A DNA stretch of 64,000 nucleotides from Pollutimonas nitritireducens (GCF_002849615.1 NZ_PDNV01000002.1:62001-126000); one strand, 5' to 3'; counted from the first letter of the stretch, positions 49,792 through 60,149 are shown. Notes: generated from the letters alone by a model not told the origin. Numbers and translations are program-made.

Positions 49792-50508
49792 TTATATAGT
49801 GCGGCGCACCAGGAGTTCCTTGATCTTGCCAATAGCCGCCGATGGATTCAAACCCTTGGGACAGACGTCGGCACAGTTCATGATCGTGTGGCAACGGAAC
49901 AGACGATAAGGATCTTCCAGGTTGTCCAGACGCTCGCCCGTGGCTTCATCGCGGCTGTCCACGATAAAGCGGTAAGCCTGCAGCAGGCCGGCAGGACCCA
50001 CGAATTTGTCGGGATTCCACCAGAACGAGGGGCATGCGGTGGAACAGCAAGCACACAGAATGCATTCGTACAGGCCGTTGAGTTCGTCTCGCGCTTCAGG
50101 GGTCTGCAGACGCTCTTTCTCTGGCGGCGGCTGATCATTGATCAGGAAAGGCTTGATCGAATGGTACTGGTTGAAGAAATGGGTCATGTCGACGATGAGG
50201 TCACGCACGACGGGCAGACCGGGCAAGGGCTTCAGAACGATGGGTTCTTTGAGTTCGAGCAGGTTGGTGGTACACGCGAGCCCGTTCTTGCCGTTGATGT
50301 TCATCGCATCGGAGCCGCATACGCCTTCACGGCACGAACGGCGGATGGCGAGACTGTCGTCCACATCGCTCTTGATGCGAATGATGGCATCGAGCAACAT
50401 CTTGTCGGTGGGCTGCAGCTCGACTTCGAGCTTTTGCATATAGGGCCGCTCGTCCTTGTCGGGATCGTAGCGATAGATTTCAAACTTGACAGTACGTTTT
50501 TGACTCAT
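49792..50508 (-). CDS. sdhB: Succinate dehydrogenase iron-sulfur subunit
   Basis: 238 aa. The [2Fe-2S] site has Cys59, Cys64, Asp67 and Cys79, the same pattern as E. coli. The [4Fe-4S] and [3Fe-4S] sites use CILCACCSTACP (Cys149, 152, 155, 159) and CHTIMNCADVCPKGL. It passes electrons from SdhA to the membrane quinone site. 14 bp after sdhA. Confidence 0.97.
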   Translation of the reverse strand: MSQKRTVKFEIYRYDPDKDERPYMQKLEVELQPTDKMLLDAIIRIKSDVDDSLAIRRSCREGVCGSDAMNINGKNGLACTTNLLELKEPIVLKPLPGLPVVRDLIVDMTHFFNQYHSIKPFLINDQPPPEKERLQTPEARDELNGLYECILCACCSTACPSFWWNPDKFVGPAGLLQAYRFIVDSRDEATGERLDNLEDPYRLFRCHTIMNCADVCPKGLNPSAAIGKIKELLVRRTI

Positions 50509-50522
50509 TTTTGATATCCTGC

Positions 50523-52298
50523 TTAGAAGGTCCGCGATTTGGGCGGGAAGCTTTCAACGGTAAGCGGTTTCATTTGAACCGGCTTGTAGTCGAGACGGCT
50601 GCCTTCCGAGAACCACATTGTATGGCGCAACCAATTCACGTCGTCGCGGTCCGGGTGATCATTCAGCGCGTGCGCTCCACGGCTTTCCGTACGATTGGCG
50701 GCCGACTTCGTCGTGGCACGGGCCACCTCGATCATGTTGGTCACCTCGAGCGCTTCGATGCGTGCGGTATTGAACACCTTGGACTTATCTTTGAAATAGA
50801 GGCTGTCCACCTGGGGAGCGAGGCTTTCAATGGCATCCACGCCCTTGTTAAGCAGATCGAGCGTGCGGAACACGCCGCAATGATGCTGCATGGCTACACG
50901 AATCGCATTGCCGACATCGGACGTTTTCTCGCCATCGGTACGTGTTTCGAGCTTATTGACGCGGTCGAGGGAGAAATCGATGGCGGACTCGGGTATGGAT
51001 TGGTGCGCGTGCTGGCGTTCGGGATGTGACTCCACGATATGATTGCCGGCAGAGCGTCCGAACACAATCAGGTCCAGCAGGGAATTTGTGCCCAGGCGGT
51101 TGGCGCCGTGCACCGATGTGGCGGCGCATTCCCCGATGGCATACAAGCCATTGACGGTTGTAGTCTGGCCATTGGCAACGCTGACGACCTGGCCGTAGAT
51201 GTTTGTGGGGATACCGCCCATTTGATAATGGATGGTGGGCACCACGGGAATCGGGTCCTTGATGGGATCGACGTTCGCAAATTTGATGGCGATTTCGCGA
51301 ATGGAGGGCAGGCGTTTCTGGATCGTTTCGGCGCCCAGGTGATCGAGCTTGAGCACCACATAGCTGCCGTCTCCGCAGCCGCGGCCTTCCTTGATTTCCT
51401 GGTCCATGGAGCGCGAAACGAAGTCACGCGGGGCCAGGTCTTTCAGCGTGGGAGCATAGCGTTCCATGAAGCGTTCACCGTCTTTATTCAAGAGGATGCC
51501 GCCTTCGCCGCGCACGCCTTCGGTGATCAACACGCCAGCGCCAGCAACGCCGGTGGGATGGAACTGCCAGAACTCCATGTCTTGCAAAGGGAAGCCCGCA
51601 CGTGCCGCCATGCCCAGGCCATCGCCCGTGTTGATGAAGGCGTTGGTGGAAGCGGCCCAGATACGCCCCGCCCCGCCGGTGGCCAGCACCGTCTGCTTGG
51701 CTTCCAGCACGTAGATTTCACCGGTTTCCATTTCCAGGGCGGTGACGCCCAGGACATCGCCCGCATCGTTGCGCAAGAGATCGAGCGCCATCCATTCGAC
51801 GAAGAACTGTGTGCGGGCGGCCACGTTACGCTGATACAGCGTGTGCAGCATGGCATGTCCGGTGCGGTCGGCTGCGGCACAGGCTCGCTGCACGGGCTTC
51901 TCGCCGAAATTGGCGGTATGGCCGCCAAAAGGCCGTTGATAGATGGTGCCATCGGGATTACGGTCGAACGGCATGCCGAAGTGTTCGAGTTCGTAGACGG
52001 CATTGGGCGCTTCGCGACACATGAATTCGATAGCGTCCTGGTCGCCAAGCCAGTCGGAACCCTTAACGGTATCGTACATATGCCAGTACCAACTATCTTC
52101 GCTCATGTTGCCCAGCGAGGCACTGACACCGCCCTGGGCGGCCACGGTATGCGAACGCGTCGGGAACACTTTTGACAGAACCGCGACGGACAAGCCCGCC
52201 TGAGCCAGTTGCAAGGAGCAACGCATACCGGCTCCGCCGGCGCCTACGACCACCACATCAAATTGGCGGCGTGGTATGGAATTTTTGACAGCAGCCAC
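50523..52298 (-). CDS. sdhA: Succinate dehydrogenase flavoprotein subunit
   Basis: 591 aa. FAD fold GAGGAGMRCSLQLAQAG, the covalent flavin His in RSHTVAAQGGVSASLGN, and the substrate Arg/His motifs HYQMGGIPTN and ATSVHGANRLGTNSLLD. GTG start at 52298 with GGAG about 10 bases upstream inside the end of sdhD. Oxidises succinate to fumarate. Confidence 0.97.
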   Translation of the reverse strand: MAAVKNSIPRRQFDVVVVGAGGAGMRCSLQLAQAGLSVAVLSKVFPTRSHTVAAQGGVSASLGNMSEDSWYWHMYDTVKGSDWLGDQDAIEFMCREAPNAVYELEHFGMPFDRNPDGTIYQRPFGGHTANFGEKPVQRACAAADRTGHAMLHTLYQRNVAARTQFFVEWMALDLLRNDAGDVLGVTALEMETGEIYVLEAKQTVLATGGAGRIWAASTNAFINTGDGLGMAARAGFPLQDMEFWQFHPTGVAGAGVLITEGVRGEGGILLNKDGERFMERYAPTLKDLAPRDFVSRSMDQEIKEGRGCGDGSYVVLKLDHLGAETIQKRLPSIREIAIKFANVDPIKDPIPVVPTIHYQMGGIPTNIYGQVVSVANGQTTTVNGLYAIGECAATSVHGANRLGTNSLLDLIVFGRSAGNHIVESHPERQHAHQSIPESAIDFSLDRVNKLETRTDGEKTSDVGNAIRVAMQHHCGVFRTLDLLNKGVDAIESLAPQVDSLYFKDKSKVFNTARIEALEVTNMIEVARATTKSAANRTESRGAHALNDHPDRDDVNWLRHTMWFSEGSRLDYKPVQMKPLTVESFPPKSRTF

Positions 52299-52301
52299 GG
52301 C

Positions 52302-52685
52302 TTATAAGCTCCAGAGAATTTTTGCGAAGAAAACGACAGCGCCGACCAACCACAAAATGGTCAAGGTTTGCAGGAACAAGCGCAGGCCTGCCGAGCGGAC
52401 ATAGTCCATCCAGATGTCGCGCACGCCTATCCATGCATGCCAGGCCAGCGACAGGAACGCCAGCGTGGCCAGCAAGGAGCCGACAGGCAGCCCGAACCAT
52501 GCAAAGGTGAAAAGGTGGCGCCAGTTTTCGAAATTCATTTCCGACGTAAAAATAATTCCGAGAAAAAGCACCAGCGTATAGATGGCCATAATGATGGCCG
52601 TTACGCGCTGAACGATGAAATCCATGGTGCCGTAATGAGCACCGACAACGAGGCGTTTCGTGCCAAGACGTTCTTGAGTTGCCAT
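52302..52685 (-). CDS. sdhD: Succinate dehydrogenase membrane anchor subunit
   Basis: 127 aa with three membrane helices (about 22-45, 60-82, 103-124). HAWIGVRDIWMDYV holds His83 and the Asp94-Tyr95 pair matching the heme and quinone residues of E. coli SdhD. Its ATG shares one base with the sdhC stop (TGATG); two GTG codons just upstream belong to sdhC. Confidence 0.94.
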   Translation of the reverse strand: MATQERLGTKRLVVGAHYGTMDFIVQRVTAIIMAIYTLVLFLGIIFTSEMNFENWRHLFTFAWFGLPVGSLLATLAFLSLAWHAWIGVRDIWMDYVRSAGLRLFLQTLTILWLVGAVVFFAKILWSL

Positions 52686-53098
52686 CACCACACCCCAAAC
52701 AGTTTAAGACCAAAGACGATGGTCAGCGCCAGGCTGACTCCCAGGACGACTCCCGCGGTTTTCTGGGCGGAATGCTTGTCGTTGGCAATATGCAGGTCGA
52801 GCACCAGGTAGCGGATGCCGGCACAGAAGTGGTGCAGGTAGCCCCAAATGAGCGCCAGCAGTACCAGCTTGCACAATGGATTGGCCACCCACGACTGGAT
52901 GCTTGCGTAGCTTTCAGGAGATGTCACGCTGAGCGCGAACAGCGGCAGGATGACCAACGGTAGACAGACGAACAACAATGCGCCGCTGATGCGGTGCAGA
53001 ATCGACGTTTTTCCTGCCAGCGGCAGGCGATAGCTCATGATCTGCGGAATGCTTAGGTTGCGAAACTGCGGACGTGGCTTTGAAGCTGAATCGGACAT
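52685..53098 (-). CDS. sdhC: Succinate dehydrogenase cytochrome b556 subunit
   Basis: 137 aa, three membrane helices. The quinone-site SILHRISG (Ser32, Arg36) and the heme-ligand region HHFCAGIRYLVLDLH (His89/90) are present. First structural gene of sdhCDAB; gntR ends 93 bp upstream on the same strand, and a TATAAC about 20 bases before the start is a weak -10 candidate. Confidence 0.95.
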   Translation of the reverse strand: MSDSASKPRPQFRNLSIPQIMSYRLPLAGKTSILHRISGALLFVCLPLVILPLFALSVTSPESYASIQSWVANPLCKLVLLALIWGYLHHFCAGIRYLVLDLHIANDKHSAQKTAGVVLGVSLALTIVFGLKLFGVW

Positions 53099-53191
53099 GA
53101 CGGCCTCGAGTTATAACAATTAATTTTGCAAAGAGCTGCGGTATTTTCGCCTATTTGGAGGCTGTCCACCAAATGGCGCAAAAAAAAGTAA

Positions 53192-53962
53192 TCAATTCAA
53201 ACTGTTCTTGTAATGGAATCGTTCAGTTACATACACTCCCCTGCGCACCTCCATGGGTCGATCCCCATAGGTATAAGACACACGCTCCACTTGCAGCACC
53301 GGACTTCCGGCGGCGACCTGGAGCAGTTCCGCCTGGTCATGAGTAGCCGGGACAGCCCGGATTTTTTCTTCAGCCCGCACCATGCTCACGCCGAACTCGG
53401 ATTCGAAAAGCGCATAGAGGGGACCGCGGTAGCGGCCTAGTGAGTCGGCCGTAAGCCCGCGGAACACGGAACCTGGCAACCAGATGTCATCAAGTATGGT
53501 CGGGATTTGGTCGAACGACAGCAATCGCCGGATATTGACCACCATGTCGGCGGTGCGCAGATCGAGCAGCGCCGCGATATCGGCGGGCGCCTTGACCCGG
53601 CGGCATTCCAGCACCTGGCTGCCGGAAAGCGACTGCTTTGCATCGTCGGGCGTGAGCCTGAGGAACCTAAACCGGACCTTGGCTTCGTGGTGCGTGGCCA
53701 CGAAGGTGCCCTTGCCTTGACGTCGGATAAGCAGGTTCTCGGCGGCAAGTTCATCGATGGCTTTGCGCACGGTGCCCTGGCTGACCTGGAAGCGGCCCGC
53801 GAGTTCGAGCTCGCTGGGTATGGCCTCGCCGGGCTTCCATTCGCCGCGGTCCAGACTTTGCAGCAACAAGCCCTTGATTTGCTGATACAAGGGGCTGAAG
53901 GCCGCGCTGTTTGAAGAGCGACCAGCGTCCGAGGCTTGATCAGTGGGAGGACTAGTGGACAT
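53192..53962 (-). CDS. GntR family (HutC/UTRA) transcriptional regulator of the TCA/methylcitrate block
   Basis: 256 aa. Winged helix-turn-helix at about 23-90 (PLYQQIKGLLLQSLDRGEWKPGEAIPS, QVSQGTVRKAIDELAAENLLIRRQGKGTFV) and a UTRA ligand domain at about 105-245, so it belongs to the HutC subfamily. The first 22 residues are a Ser/Ala-rich extension. It lies between sdhCDAB-sdhE-gltA (same strand, downstream) and divergent mdh-prpBC-acnD-prpF-prpD. A 23-bp palindrome stands in the divergent region and again before acnB, which suggests direct regulation of both. The effector is unknown; a TCA or methylcitrate acid is a reasonable guess. Confidence 0.9.
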   Translation of the reverse strand: MSTSPPTDQASDAGRSSNSAAFSPLYQQIKGLLLQSLDRGEWKPGEAIPSELELAGRFQVSQGTVRKAIDELAAENLLIRRQGKGTFVATHHEAKVRFRFLRLTPDDAKQSLSGSQVLECRRVKAPADIAALLDLRTADMVVNIRRLLSFDQIPTILDDIWLPGSVFRGLTADSLGRYRGPLYALFESEFGVSMVRAEEKIRAVPATHDQAELLQVAAGSPVLQVERVSYTYGDRPMEVRRGVYVTERFHYKNSLN

Positions 53963-54063
53963 AAGGCAAAGTCAGTTTTTCGTAAGAATTGGCGACGTGT
54001 CGAAAACATTCATCGGACACCCGGCATTTTCGCACGCTTGACGCTTTATGTCTAACACTCTTG

Positions 54064-54086
54064 TGTCTTATATAAGATATAAGACA
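54064..54086. promoter_or_regulatory. GntR operator, copy 1 (gntR-sdh / mdh)
   Basis: Perfect palindrome: arms TGTCTTATAT and ATATAAGACA around AAG. It lies in the 293-bp gntR-mdh gap, ends one base before the mdh -35, and is identical to the site before acnB, including the next four bases. Partial half-site-like sequence (TTATGTCTAACAC) is seen about 25 bp upstream. Confidence 0.8.
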
Positions 54087-54087
54087 A

Positions 54088-54116
54088 TTGACGCGTCCAT
54101 CGTTTTTGGCTAATCT
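54088..54116 (+). promoter_or_regulatory. Probable mdh promoter
   Basis: TTGACG, a 17-bp spacer and TAATCT. The operator palindrome ends one base upstream of the -35. The leader to the mdh ATG would be about 130 bases. Apart from operator and promoter, the 53963-54255 gap holds no gene. Confidence 0.6.
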
Positions 54117-54255
54117 AGCGTGCTACCGTTGCGTGGGCGCCGGCGCTTGCCGGGCCCGCACGCCGTGCGTTTCGTGCCTCGCGTATAGGCACCCGAAAGC
54201 ACTACACTGTCACAGTCCGTACCCACTCATTCCTACTACCTACGGGAGATTGTTC

Positions 54256-55245
54256 ATGTCCAAACCCGCCATGCGTGTCGCCGTCACCGGCGCTGCCGGC
54301 CAAATCGGTTACGCCTTGCTATTCCGTATCGCCTCGGGCGAAATGCTCGGCAAAGACCAGCCCGTCATTCTCCAGCTGCTTGAAATCCCGGATGAAAAAG
54401 CCCAGAAGGCGCTCAAGGGCGTCATGATGGAACTCGACGACTGCGCCTTCCCCCTATTGGCAGGCATGAGCGCGCACAGCGACGCCCGTGATGCATTCAA
54501 GGATGTCGACGTCGCCCTGCTGGTCGGCGCTCGCCCCCGGGGACCCGGCATGGAACGCAAAGACCTGCTGCACGTCAATGCTCAAATTTTCACGGCTCAA
54601 GGCAAGGCACTGAACGACGTCGCCAGCCGTAATGTGAAAGTCCTGGTTGTGGGCAACCCTGCCAATACTAACGCCTATATTGCCATGAAGTCGGCGCCAG
54701 ATCTTCCCGCCAAGAACTTCACCGCCATGCTGCGCTTGGATCACAATCGCGCACTGTCACAACTCGCCGCCAAGTCCGGCAAGCCGGTCGCGGACATCGA
54801 AAAGCTCATCGTCTGGGGCAACCACTCGCCCACCATGTATCCCGATACCCGGTTCGCAACGGTCGGGGGCGAAAGCCTGCAAGGCATCATAAACGACGAA
54901 GCCTGGAACCGCGACACATTCATTCCGACCGTAGGAAAACGCGGCGGCGCCATCATTGAAGCACGTGGCCTGTCATCGGCTGCGTCGGCTGCCAATGCGG
55001 CCATCGACCATATCCGTGACTGGGTGCTGGGCTCGAATGGCAAGTGGGTCACCATGGGCGTTCCTTCCGACGGATCCTACGGTATCCCGGAAGGCATCAT
55101 CTACGGCGTACCAGTCACCACGACCAATGGCGAATATACGCGTGTCGAAGGGCTGGAAATCGATACCTTCTCGCGCGAGCGCATGGATTTCACGTTGAGT
55201 GAACTGCTCGAAGAGCGTGAAGGCGTGCAGGACCTGTTGAAGTAA
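54256..55245 (+). CDS. mdh: Malate dehydrogenase
   Basis: NAD-dependent, 329 aa, of the cytosolic/type-2 malate dehydrogenase group found in betaproteobacteria. Nucleotide motif [10 protein letters not shown] at 12-21, substrate Arg in [14 protein letters not shown] and the catalytic His in [14 protein letters not shown] 54256 has GGGAGA 8 bases upstream; the longer open frame runs through the promoter and is rejected. First gene of the plus-strand run into the methylcitrate genes. Confidence 0.96.
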   Translation: MSKPAMRVAVTGAAGQIGYALLFRIASGEMLGKDQPVILQLLEIPDEKAQKALKGVMMELDDCAFPLLAGMSAHSDARDAFKDVDVALLVGARPRGPGMERKDLLHVNAQIFTAQGKALNDVASRNVKVLVVGNPANTNAYIAMKSAPDLPAKNFTAMLRLDHNRALSQLAAKSGKPVADIEKLIVWGNHSPTMYPDTRFATVGGESLQGIINDEAWNRDTFIPTVGKRGGAIIEARGLSSAASAANAAIDHIRDWVLGSNGKWVTMGVPSDGSYGIPEGIIYGVPVTTTNGEYTRVEGLEIDTFSRERMDFTLSELLEEREGVQDLLK

Positions 55246-55255
55246 CAATGCCCGT

Positions 55256-55287
55256 AAGACGAGGCCGGGTATTCCGTGCCTTGTCTT
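55256..55287 (+). other. Hairpin between mdh and prpB, no U-tract
   Basis: AAGACGAGGC and GCCTTGTCTT form a 10-bp stem (one G:U) with a 12-base loop, 11 bp after the mdh stop. Without a T-run it is more likely a processing or stability element than an intrinsic terminator. Confidence 0.5.
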
Positions 55288-55378
55288 CGATATGTGCGAC
55301 ATATTCGCAGCTTGTGCGCACGTCGACGGCAACCTATTCTATCAATCCAGGCTCACGCAGCCATTCCCGGAGCTCTCG

Positions 55379-56272
55379 ATGACCCGACCCGCCTCGCCCG
55401 GCGCCCTGTTCCGCCAGGCATTAAAAGAAGAACAGCCATTGCAGATCATTGGCGCCATCAACGCCAATCACGCCTTGCTGGCCAAGCGCGCCGGCTATCG
55501 GGCCATCTACCTTTCCGGTGGCGGGGTCGCTGCCGGCTCTCTGGGCCTGCCCGATCTGGGCATCAACACACTGGATGACGTCCTGACCGACGTGCGACGC
55601 ATCACCGATGTATGCGACGTACCCCTCCTGGTCGACATTGACACCGGTTTCGGACCGTCCGCCTTCAACATCGGGCGTACCGTAAAAAGTTTGATCAAGT
55701 TTGGCGCGGCCGCCTGCCATATCGAAGACCAGGTGGGTGCGAAACGTTGCGGTCACCGGCCCGGCAAGGAAATCGTCACGACACAGGAAATGGCCGATAG
55801 GGTCAAGGCCGCCGTCGACGCGCGTACGGACAGCGATTTCTTCATCATTGCACGGACTGATGCCATTGCCGTCAACGGTGTGGACGCGGCACTGGAACGT
55901 GCCGTGGCCTGCGTCGAGGCCGGCGCAGACGCCATTTTCGCCGAAGCTTCCTACGATCTCGCCACTTATGAGCGGTTTTCCAGGGCATTGAACGTACCGG
56001 TCCTGGCCAACATCACCGAGTTCGGCCAGACCCCGCTATTCACCGTCGACGAGCTAGCCGGAGCCGGGGTGGGCATGGTGCTGTACCCGCTTTCAGCATT
56101 CCGCGCCATGAACAAGGCGGCCGAATCGGTCTACACGGCAATACGCAAGGATGGCCATCAGAAGAATGTCATCGACCTGATGCAAACCCGCGAAGAACTC
56201 TACGACCGCATTGGCTATCACGAGTTTGAATCCCGCCTTGACGCACTATTTCAGCAAGGCAAATCGAAATAA
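55379..56272 (+). CDS. prpB: 2-methylisocitrate lyase
   Basis: 297 aa, isocitrate lyase/PEP mutase superfamily. Catalytic loop KRCGH, metal-binding LVDIDTGFG and the early [25 protein letters not shown] are typical of PrpB. Splits 2-methylisocitrate to pyruvate and succinate. ATG 55379 with GGAG 7 bases upstream; the longer frame in the gap is discarded. Confidence 0.95.
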   Translation: MTRPASPGALFRQALKEEQPLQIIGAINANHALLAKRAGYRAIYLSGGGVAAGSLGLPDLGINTLDDVLTDVRRITDVCDVPLLVDIDTGFGPSAFNIGRTVKSLIKFGAAACHIEDQVGAKRCGHRPGKEIVTTQEMADRVKAAVDARTDSDFFIIARTDAIAVNGVDAALERAVACVEAGADAIFAEASYDLATYERFSRALNVPVLANITEFGQTPLFTVDELAGAGVGMVLYPLSAFRAMNKAAESVYTAIRKDGHQKNVIDLMQTREELYDRIGYHEFESRLDALFQQGKSK

Positions 56273-56290
56273 CCTTCCAGGAGTTGAGAC

Positions 56291-57454
56291 ATGGCTACAA
56301 ACGAAGTCAAAGATAACAAGCCCGGCCCCAAGCCCAAGAAGTCCGTTGCCCTCTCGGGTGTCGTCGCCGGCAATACGGCACTGTGCACTGTGGGACGCAG
56401 CGGCAACGACCTACATTACCGGGGCTATGACATTCTCGATATTGCTGAAACCTGCGAATTCGAAGAAGTGGCTCACTTGCTGATACACGGTAAATTGCCT
56501 ACCAAAGCCGAACTCAAGGCTTACAAAGAAAAACTGCGCGGTCTGCGTGGATTGCCAGCCGCCTTGCAAAGCGCACTGGAAGCCCTGCCGGCCGCAAGCC
56601 ATCCCATGGACGTGATGCGCACGGCCGTATCGGTGCTCGGTTGCGTCCTGCCCGAAAAGGACGACCACAACATCCCCGACGCGCGCGACATCGCAGACCG
56701 GCTGATCGCGAATCTGGGCTCGGCCCTGCTGTATTGGTATCACTTCAGCCATAATGGTCGCTTCATCGATGTACACACCGATGATGACAGCATCGGGGGC
56801 CATTTCCTGCACCTGCTGCACGGCACTGAACCCAGCGAAGAATGGGTACGGGCCATGCATACTTCACTGAATCTGTATGCCGAGCACGAATTCAATGCAT
56901 CGACCTTTGCCAGCCGGGTCATTGCAGGCACGGGTTCGGACATGTATTCCGCTATTGCGGGTGGTATTGGCGCATTGCGCGGCCCCAAGCACGGCGGCGC
57001 GAATGAAGTAGCCTTCGAAGTGCAAAAACGTTACGACTCACCGGATGAGGCCGAGGCCGACATCCGCCGCCGCGTCGAGAGCAAGGAAGTCATCATCGGC
57101 TTCGGTCATCCCGTATATACCGTGTCCGACCCGCGCAACAAGGTCATCAAGGAAGTGGCGCGCAAGTTGTCCAAGAAGCAAGGCAACCTGAAAATGTTCG
57201 ACATTGCCGAGCGATTGGAAACCGTCATGTGGGACGCCAAGAAAATGTTCCCCAACCTGGACTGGTTCTCGGCCGTCTCTTATCACATGATGGGCGTGCC
57301 TACGGCCATGTTCACACCGCTGTTCGTGATTGCCCGGACGGCCGGTTGGTCCGCGCACATTCTTGAACAACGTGCCGACAACAAGATCATCCGCCCTACC
57401 GCCAACTACATAGGGCCGGAAGATCAGACCTTCGTACCGCTCGCCAAGCGCTGA
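56291..57454 (+). CDS. prpC: 2-methylcitrate synthase
   Basis: 387 aa, citrate synthase fold without the extra N-terminal domain of Glt[15 protein letters not shown] and [14 protein letters not shown] hold the catalytic His residues. Joins propionyl-CoA and oxaloacetate. AGGAG lies 7 bases before the ATG. A second citrate-synthase-fold enzyme next to gltA, but in the propionate pathway by sequence and neighbours. Confidence 0.95.
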   Translation: MATNEVKDNKPGPKPKKSVALSGVVAGNTALCTVGRSGNDLHYRGYDILDIAETCEFEEVAHLLIHGKLPTKAELKAYKEKLRGLRGLPAALQSALEALPAASHPMDVMRTAVSVLGCVLPEKDDHNIPDARDIADRLIANLGSALLYWYHFSHNGRFIDVHTDDDSIGGHFLHLLHGTEPSEEWVRAMHTSLNLYAEHEFNASTFASRVIAGTGSDMYSAIAGGIGALRGPKHGGANEVAFEVQKRYDSPDEAEADIRRRVESKEVIIGFGHPVYTVSDPRNKVIKEVARKLSKKQGNLKMFDIAERLETVMWDAKKMFPNLDWFSAVSYHMMGVPTAMFTPLFVIARTAGWSAHILEQRADNKIIRPTANYIGPEDQTFVPLAKR

Positions 57455-57462
57455 CCGCGATA

Positions 57463-57494
57463 GGCAACGGCCGGGCGCGTGCCCGGCCGTTGCC
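57463..57494 (+). other. Perfect 14-bp hairpin between prpC and acnD
   Basis: GGCAACGGCCGGGC and its exact complement flank a GCGT loop, 8 bp beyond the prpC stop. No T-run follows, so it is not a classic terminator; it may shield the upstream mRNA or mark a processing site. Confidence 0.75.
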
Positions 57495-57538
57495 TGCCCG
57501 CACCACCCCTGGACATCACATCTCAACTTCCGGATGCC

Positions 57539-60133
57539 ATGAACACTGCAAACCGCAAACCCCTGCCCGGCACGAACCTCGACTACTTCGACGTACAAAC
57601 GGTTGTCGATACCATCCAGCCCGGCGCCTACCAGAAACTGCCGTATACGTCGCGCGTATTGGCCGAAAACCTGGTGCGTCGCTGCGACCCCGCTACGCTG
57701 ACTGCTTCGCTGAAACAGCTTATCGAACGCAAGCGCGACCTGGACTTCCCGTGGTTTCCGGCACGTGTGGTTTGCCATGACATCCTGGGTCAGACGGCGC
57801 TGGTCGACCTGGCCGGTTTGCGCGATGCCATTGCCGCCAAAGGCGGCGATCCGTCCCTGGTCAATCCCGTCGTGCCGACACAACTGATCGTCGACCACTC
57901 GCTGGCCGTCGAGTATGGCGGGTTCGATAAAGACGCCTTTGGCAAGAATCGGGCCATCGAAGATCGCCGCAATGATGACCGCTTTCATTTTATCAACTGG
58001 ACCAAGAAAACATTCAAGAATGTCGACGTAATTCCGCCAGGAAACGGCATCATGCACCAGATCAACCTCGAACGCATGTCGCCGGTCGTGCATGCTCGCG
58101 ACGGCGTTGCCTATCCGGACACCCTGGTCGGGACGGACAGTCACACGCCCCACGTCGACGCGCTGGGCGTGATCGCCATAGGCGTCGGCGGTCTTGAAGC
58201 GGAAAGCGTAATGCTTGGTCGCGCATCGTGGATGCGGCTGCCCGACATCATCGGCGTCGAACTGACGGGAACCCTGCGCCCCGGCTCCACCGCTACCGAC
58301 CTGGTATTGGCGCTGACGGAATTCCTGCGCAACGAAAAAGTCGTATCGTCGTACCTGGAATTTTACGGCGAAGGCGCTTCGCGCCTGACGCTGGGCGACC
58401 GCGCCACGATCTCGAACATGACGCCCGAATACGGCGCCACCGCCGCGATGTTCTACATCGACCAGCAAACCATCGATTATCTGAAACTCACCGGGCGCGA
58501 CGACGAGCAGGTCAAGCTGGTGGAAATCTACGCCAGGCAGGCAGGCCTCTGGGCCGACAGCCTCAAGAATGCCGAATACGAACGCGTCCTCAAATTCGAC
58601 CTGTCGACTGTCGTGCGCAATATCGCCGGACCCTCTAACCCGCATCGCCGCGTACCGACTTCCGAACTCGCGGCTCGCGGCATTTCAGGCACGGTGGAAA
58701 ACGAACCCGGCCTGATGCCCGACGGCGCGGTGATAATCGCGGCGATCACCAGCTGTACCAACACCAGCAACCCGCGTAATGTCATTGCCGCCGGATTGCT
58801 GGCGCGCAACGCCAACGCCCGCGGTCTGACCCGCAAGCCCTGGGTCAAGACTTCGCTGGCGCCTGGCTCCAAGACGGTCCAGCTATACCTGGAGCACGCC
58901 AAGCTTCTGCCTGAACTGGAAAGCCTGGGCTTCGGCATCGTCGGTTTTGCCTGCACTACCTGTAACGGCATGAGCGGCGCCCTGGACCCGGCCATCCAGC
59001 AAGAGATCATCGATCGCGACCTGTATGCGACGGCAGTCCTGTCCGGCAACCGCAACTTCGACGGCCGCATCCATCCCTACGCCAAACAGGCTTTCCTCGC
59101 ATCTCCACCATTGGTGGTCGCCTATGCCATCGCTGGCACGATCCGCTTCGACATCGAGAAAGATGTGCTGGGTGTCGATAAAGACGGCAAGCCAGTCACG
59201 CTTAAAGACTTGTGGCCCACCGACGAAGAAATCGACGCCATCGTCGCGGCCAGCGTGAAACCCGAACAATTCCGCCAGGTCTATGAGCCTATGTTTGCCG
59301 TCAGCGCGAATAACCAGGAGCAGCTCAGCCCCCTCTACGATTGGCGCCCGGCCAGCACGTATATCCGCCGCCCCCCCTACTGGGAAGGCGCCTTGGCGGG
59401 CGAGCGCGCGCTCAAAGGCATGCGCCCCCTCGCGGTGCTGGGCGACAACATCACCACCGACCACCTGTCGCCATCGAACGCAATCATGGCAGACAGCGCG
59501 GCCGGTGAATACCTGAGCAAAATGGGATTGCCGGAAGAGGACTTCAATTCTTACGCGACGCACCGCGGTGACCACCTCACCGCCCAGCGCGCCACCTTCG
59601 CCAATCCAAAACTGTTGAACGAGATGGTCCAGGAAAACGGCCAGGTCAAGCAAGGTTCGCTGGCCCGCATCGAACCTGAAGGCAAGGTCTTGCGCATGTG
59701 GGAAGCCATCGAAACTTATATGCAGCGCAAGCAGCCGCTCATCATCGTTGCCGGCGCGGATTATGGTCAGGGTTCATCGCGCGACTGGGCTGCCAAGGGC
59801 GTGCGCCTGGCAGGCGTCGAAGCAATCGTCGCCGAAGGTTTCGAGCGCATCCACCGCACCAATCTGGTCGGCATGGGCGTTCTGCCGCTGGAATTCATGC
59901 CCGGTCAGAATCGCAAGACGCTCAATATCGACGGCACTGAAACCTATGACGTCATCGGCGAATGTACGCCTCTTGCGACACTGACCCTGGTGATCAACCG
60001 CAAGAACGGCGAACGCACCGAGGTACCTGTCACCTGTCGTCTCGACACGGCGGAAGAGCTGTCGATCTACGAGGCCGGCGGTGTATTGCAACGTTTTGCC
60101 CAGGACTTCCTTGATTCGACGGCGGCTGCTTAA
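57539..60133 (+). CDS. acnD: Fe/S-dependent 2-methylisocitrate dehydratase AcnD
   Basis: Aconitase-family enzyme of 864 aa. Cluster cysteines are in ITSCTNTSNP and CTTCNGMSGAL; the swivel domain carries QGSSRDWAAKG. The immediate prpF partner and NTANRKPLPGTNLDYFDVQ start mark it as AcnD, not AcnA. It dehydrates 2-methylcitrate, giving with PrpF the 2-methylaconitate route. ATG 57539 chosen; the longer open frame starts within the hairpin. Confidence 0.93.
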   Translation: MNTANRKPLPGTNLDYFDVQTVVDTIQPGAYQKLPYTSRVLAENLVRRCDPATLTASLKQLIERKRDLDFPWFPARVVCHDILGQTALVDLAGLRDAIAAKGGDPSLVNPVVPTQLIVDHSLAVEYGGFDKDAFGKNRAIEDRRNDDRFHFINWTKKTFKNVDVIPPGNGIMHQINLERMSPVVHARDGVAYPDTLVGTDSHTPHVDALGVIAIGVGGLEAESVMLGRASWMRLPDIIGVELTGTLRPGSTATDLVLALTEFLRNEKVVSSYLEFYGEGASRLTLGDRATISNMTPEYGATAAMFYIDQQTIDYLKLTGRDDEQVKLVEIYARQAGLWADSLKNAEYERVLKFDLSTVVRNIAGPSNPHRRVPTSELAARGISGTVENEPGLMPDGAVIIAAITSCTNTSNPRNVIAAGLLARNANARGLTRKPWVKTSLAPGSKTVQLYLEHAKLLPELESLGFGIVGFACTTCNGMSGALDPAIQQEIIDRDLYATAVLSGNRNFDGRIHPYAKQAFLASPPLVVAYAIAGTIRFDIEKDVLGVDKDGKPVTLKDLWPTDEEIDAIVAASVKPEQFRQVYEPMFAVSANNQEQLSPLYDWRPASTYIRRPPYWEGALAGERALKGMRPLAVLGDNITTDHLSPSNAIMADSAAGEYLSKMGLPEEDFNSYATHRGDHLTAQRATFANPKLLNEMVQENGQVKQGSLARIEPEGKVLRMWEAIETYMQRKQPLIIVAGADYGQGSSRDWAAKGVRLAGVEAIVAEGFERIHRTNLVGMGVLPLEFMPGQNRKTLNIDGTETYDVIGECTPLATLTLVINRKNGERTEVPVTCRLDTAEELSIYEAGGVLQRFAQDFLDSTAAA

Positions 60134-60149
60134 GCACAAAGGACTATTC

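Noticed and set aside
57463-57494. prpC-acnD hairpin as a rho-independent terminator
   Set aside because: No T-run follows the stem on either strand, so it is listed as a structured RNA element only.
57038-58645. 535-codon minus-strand frame opposite prpC and acnD
   Set aside because: Spans two real genes and a hairpin on the other strand; composition is that of an antisense frame.
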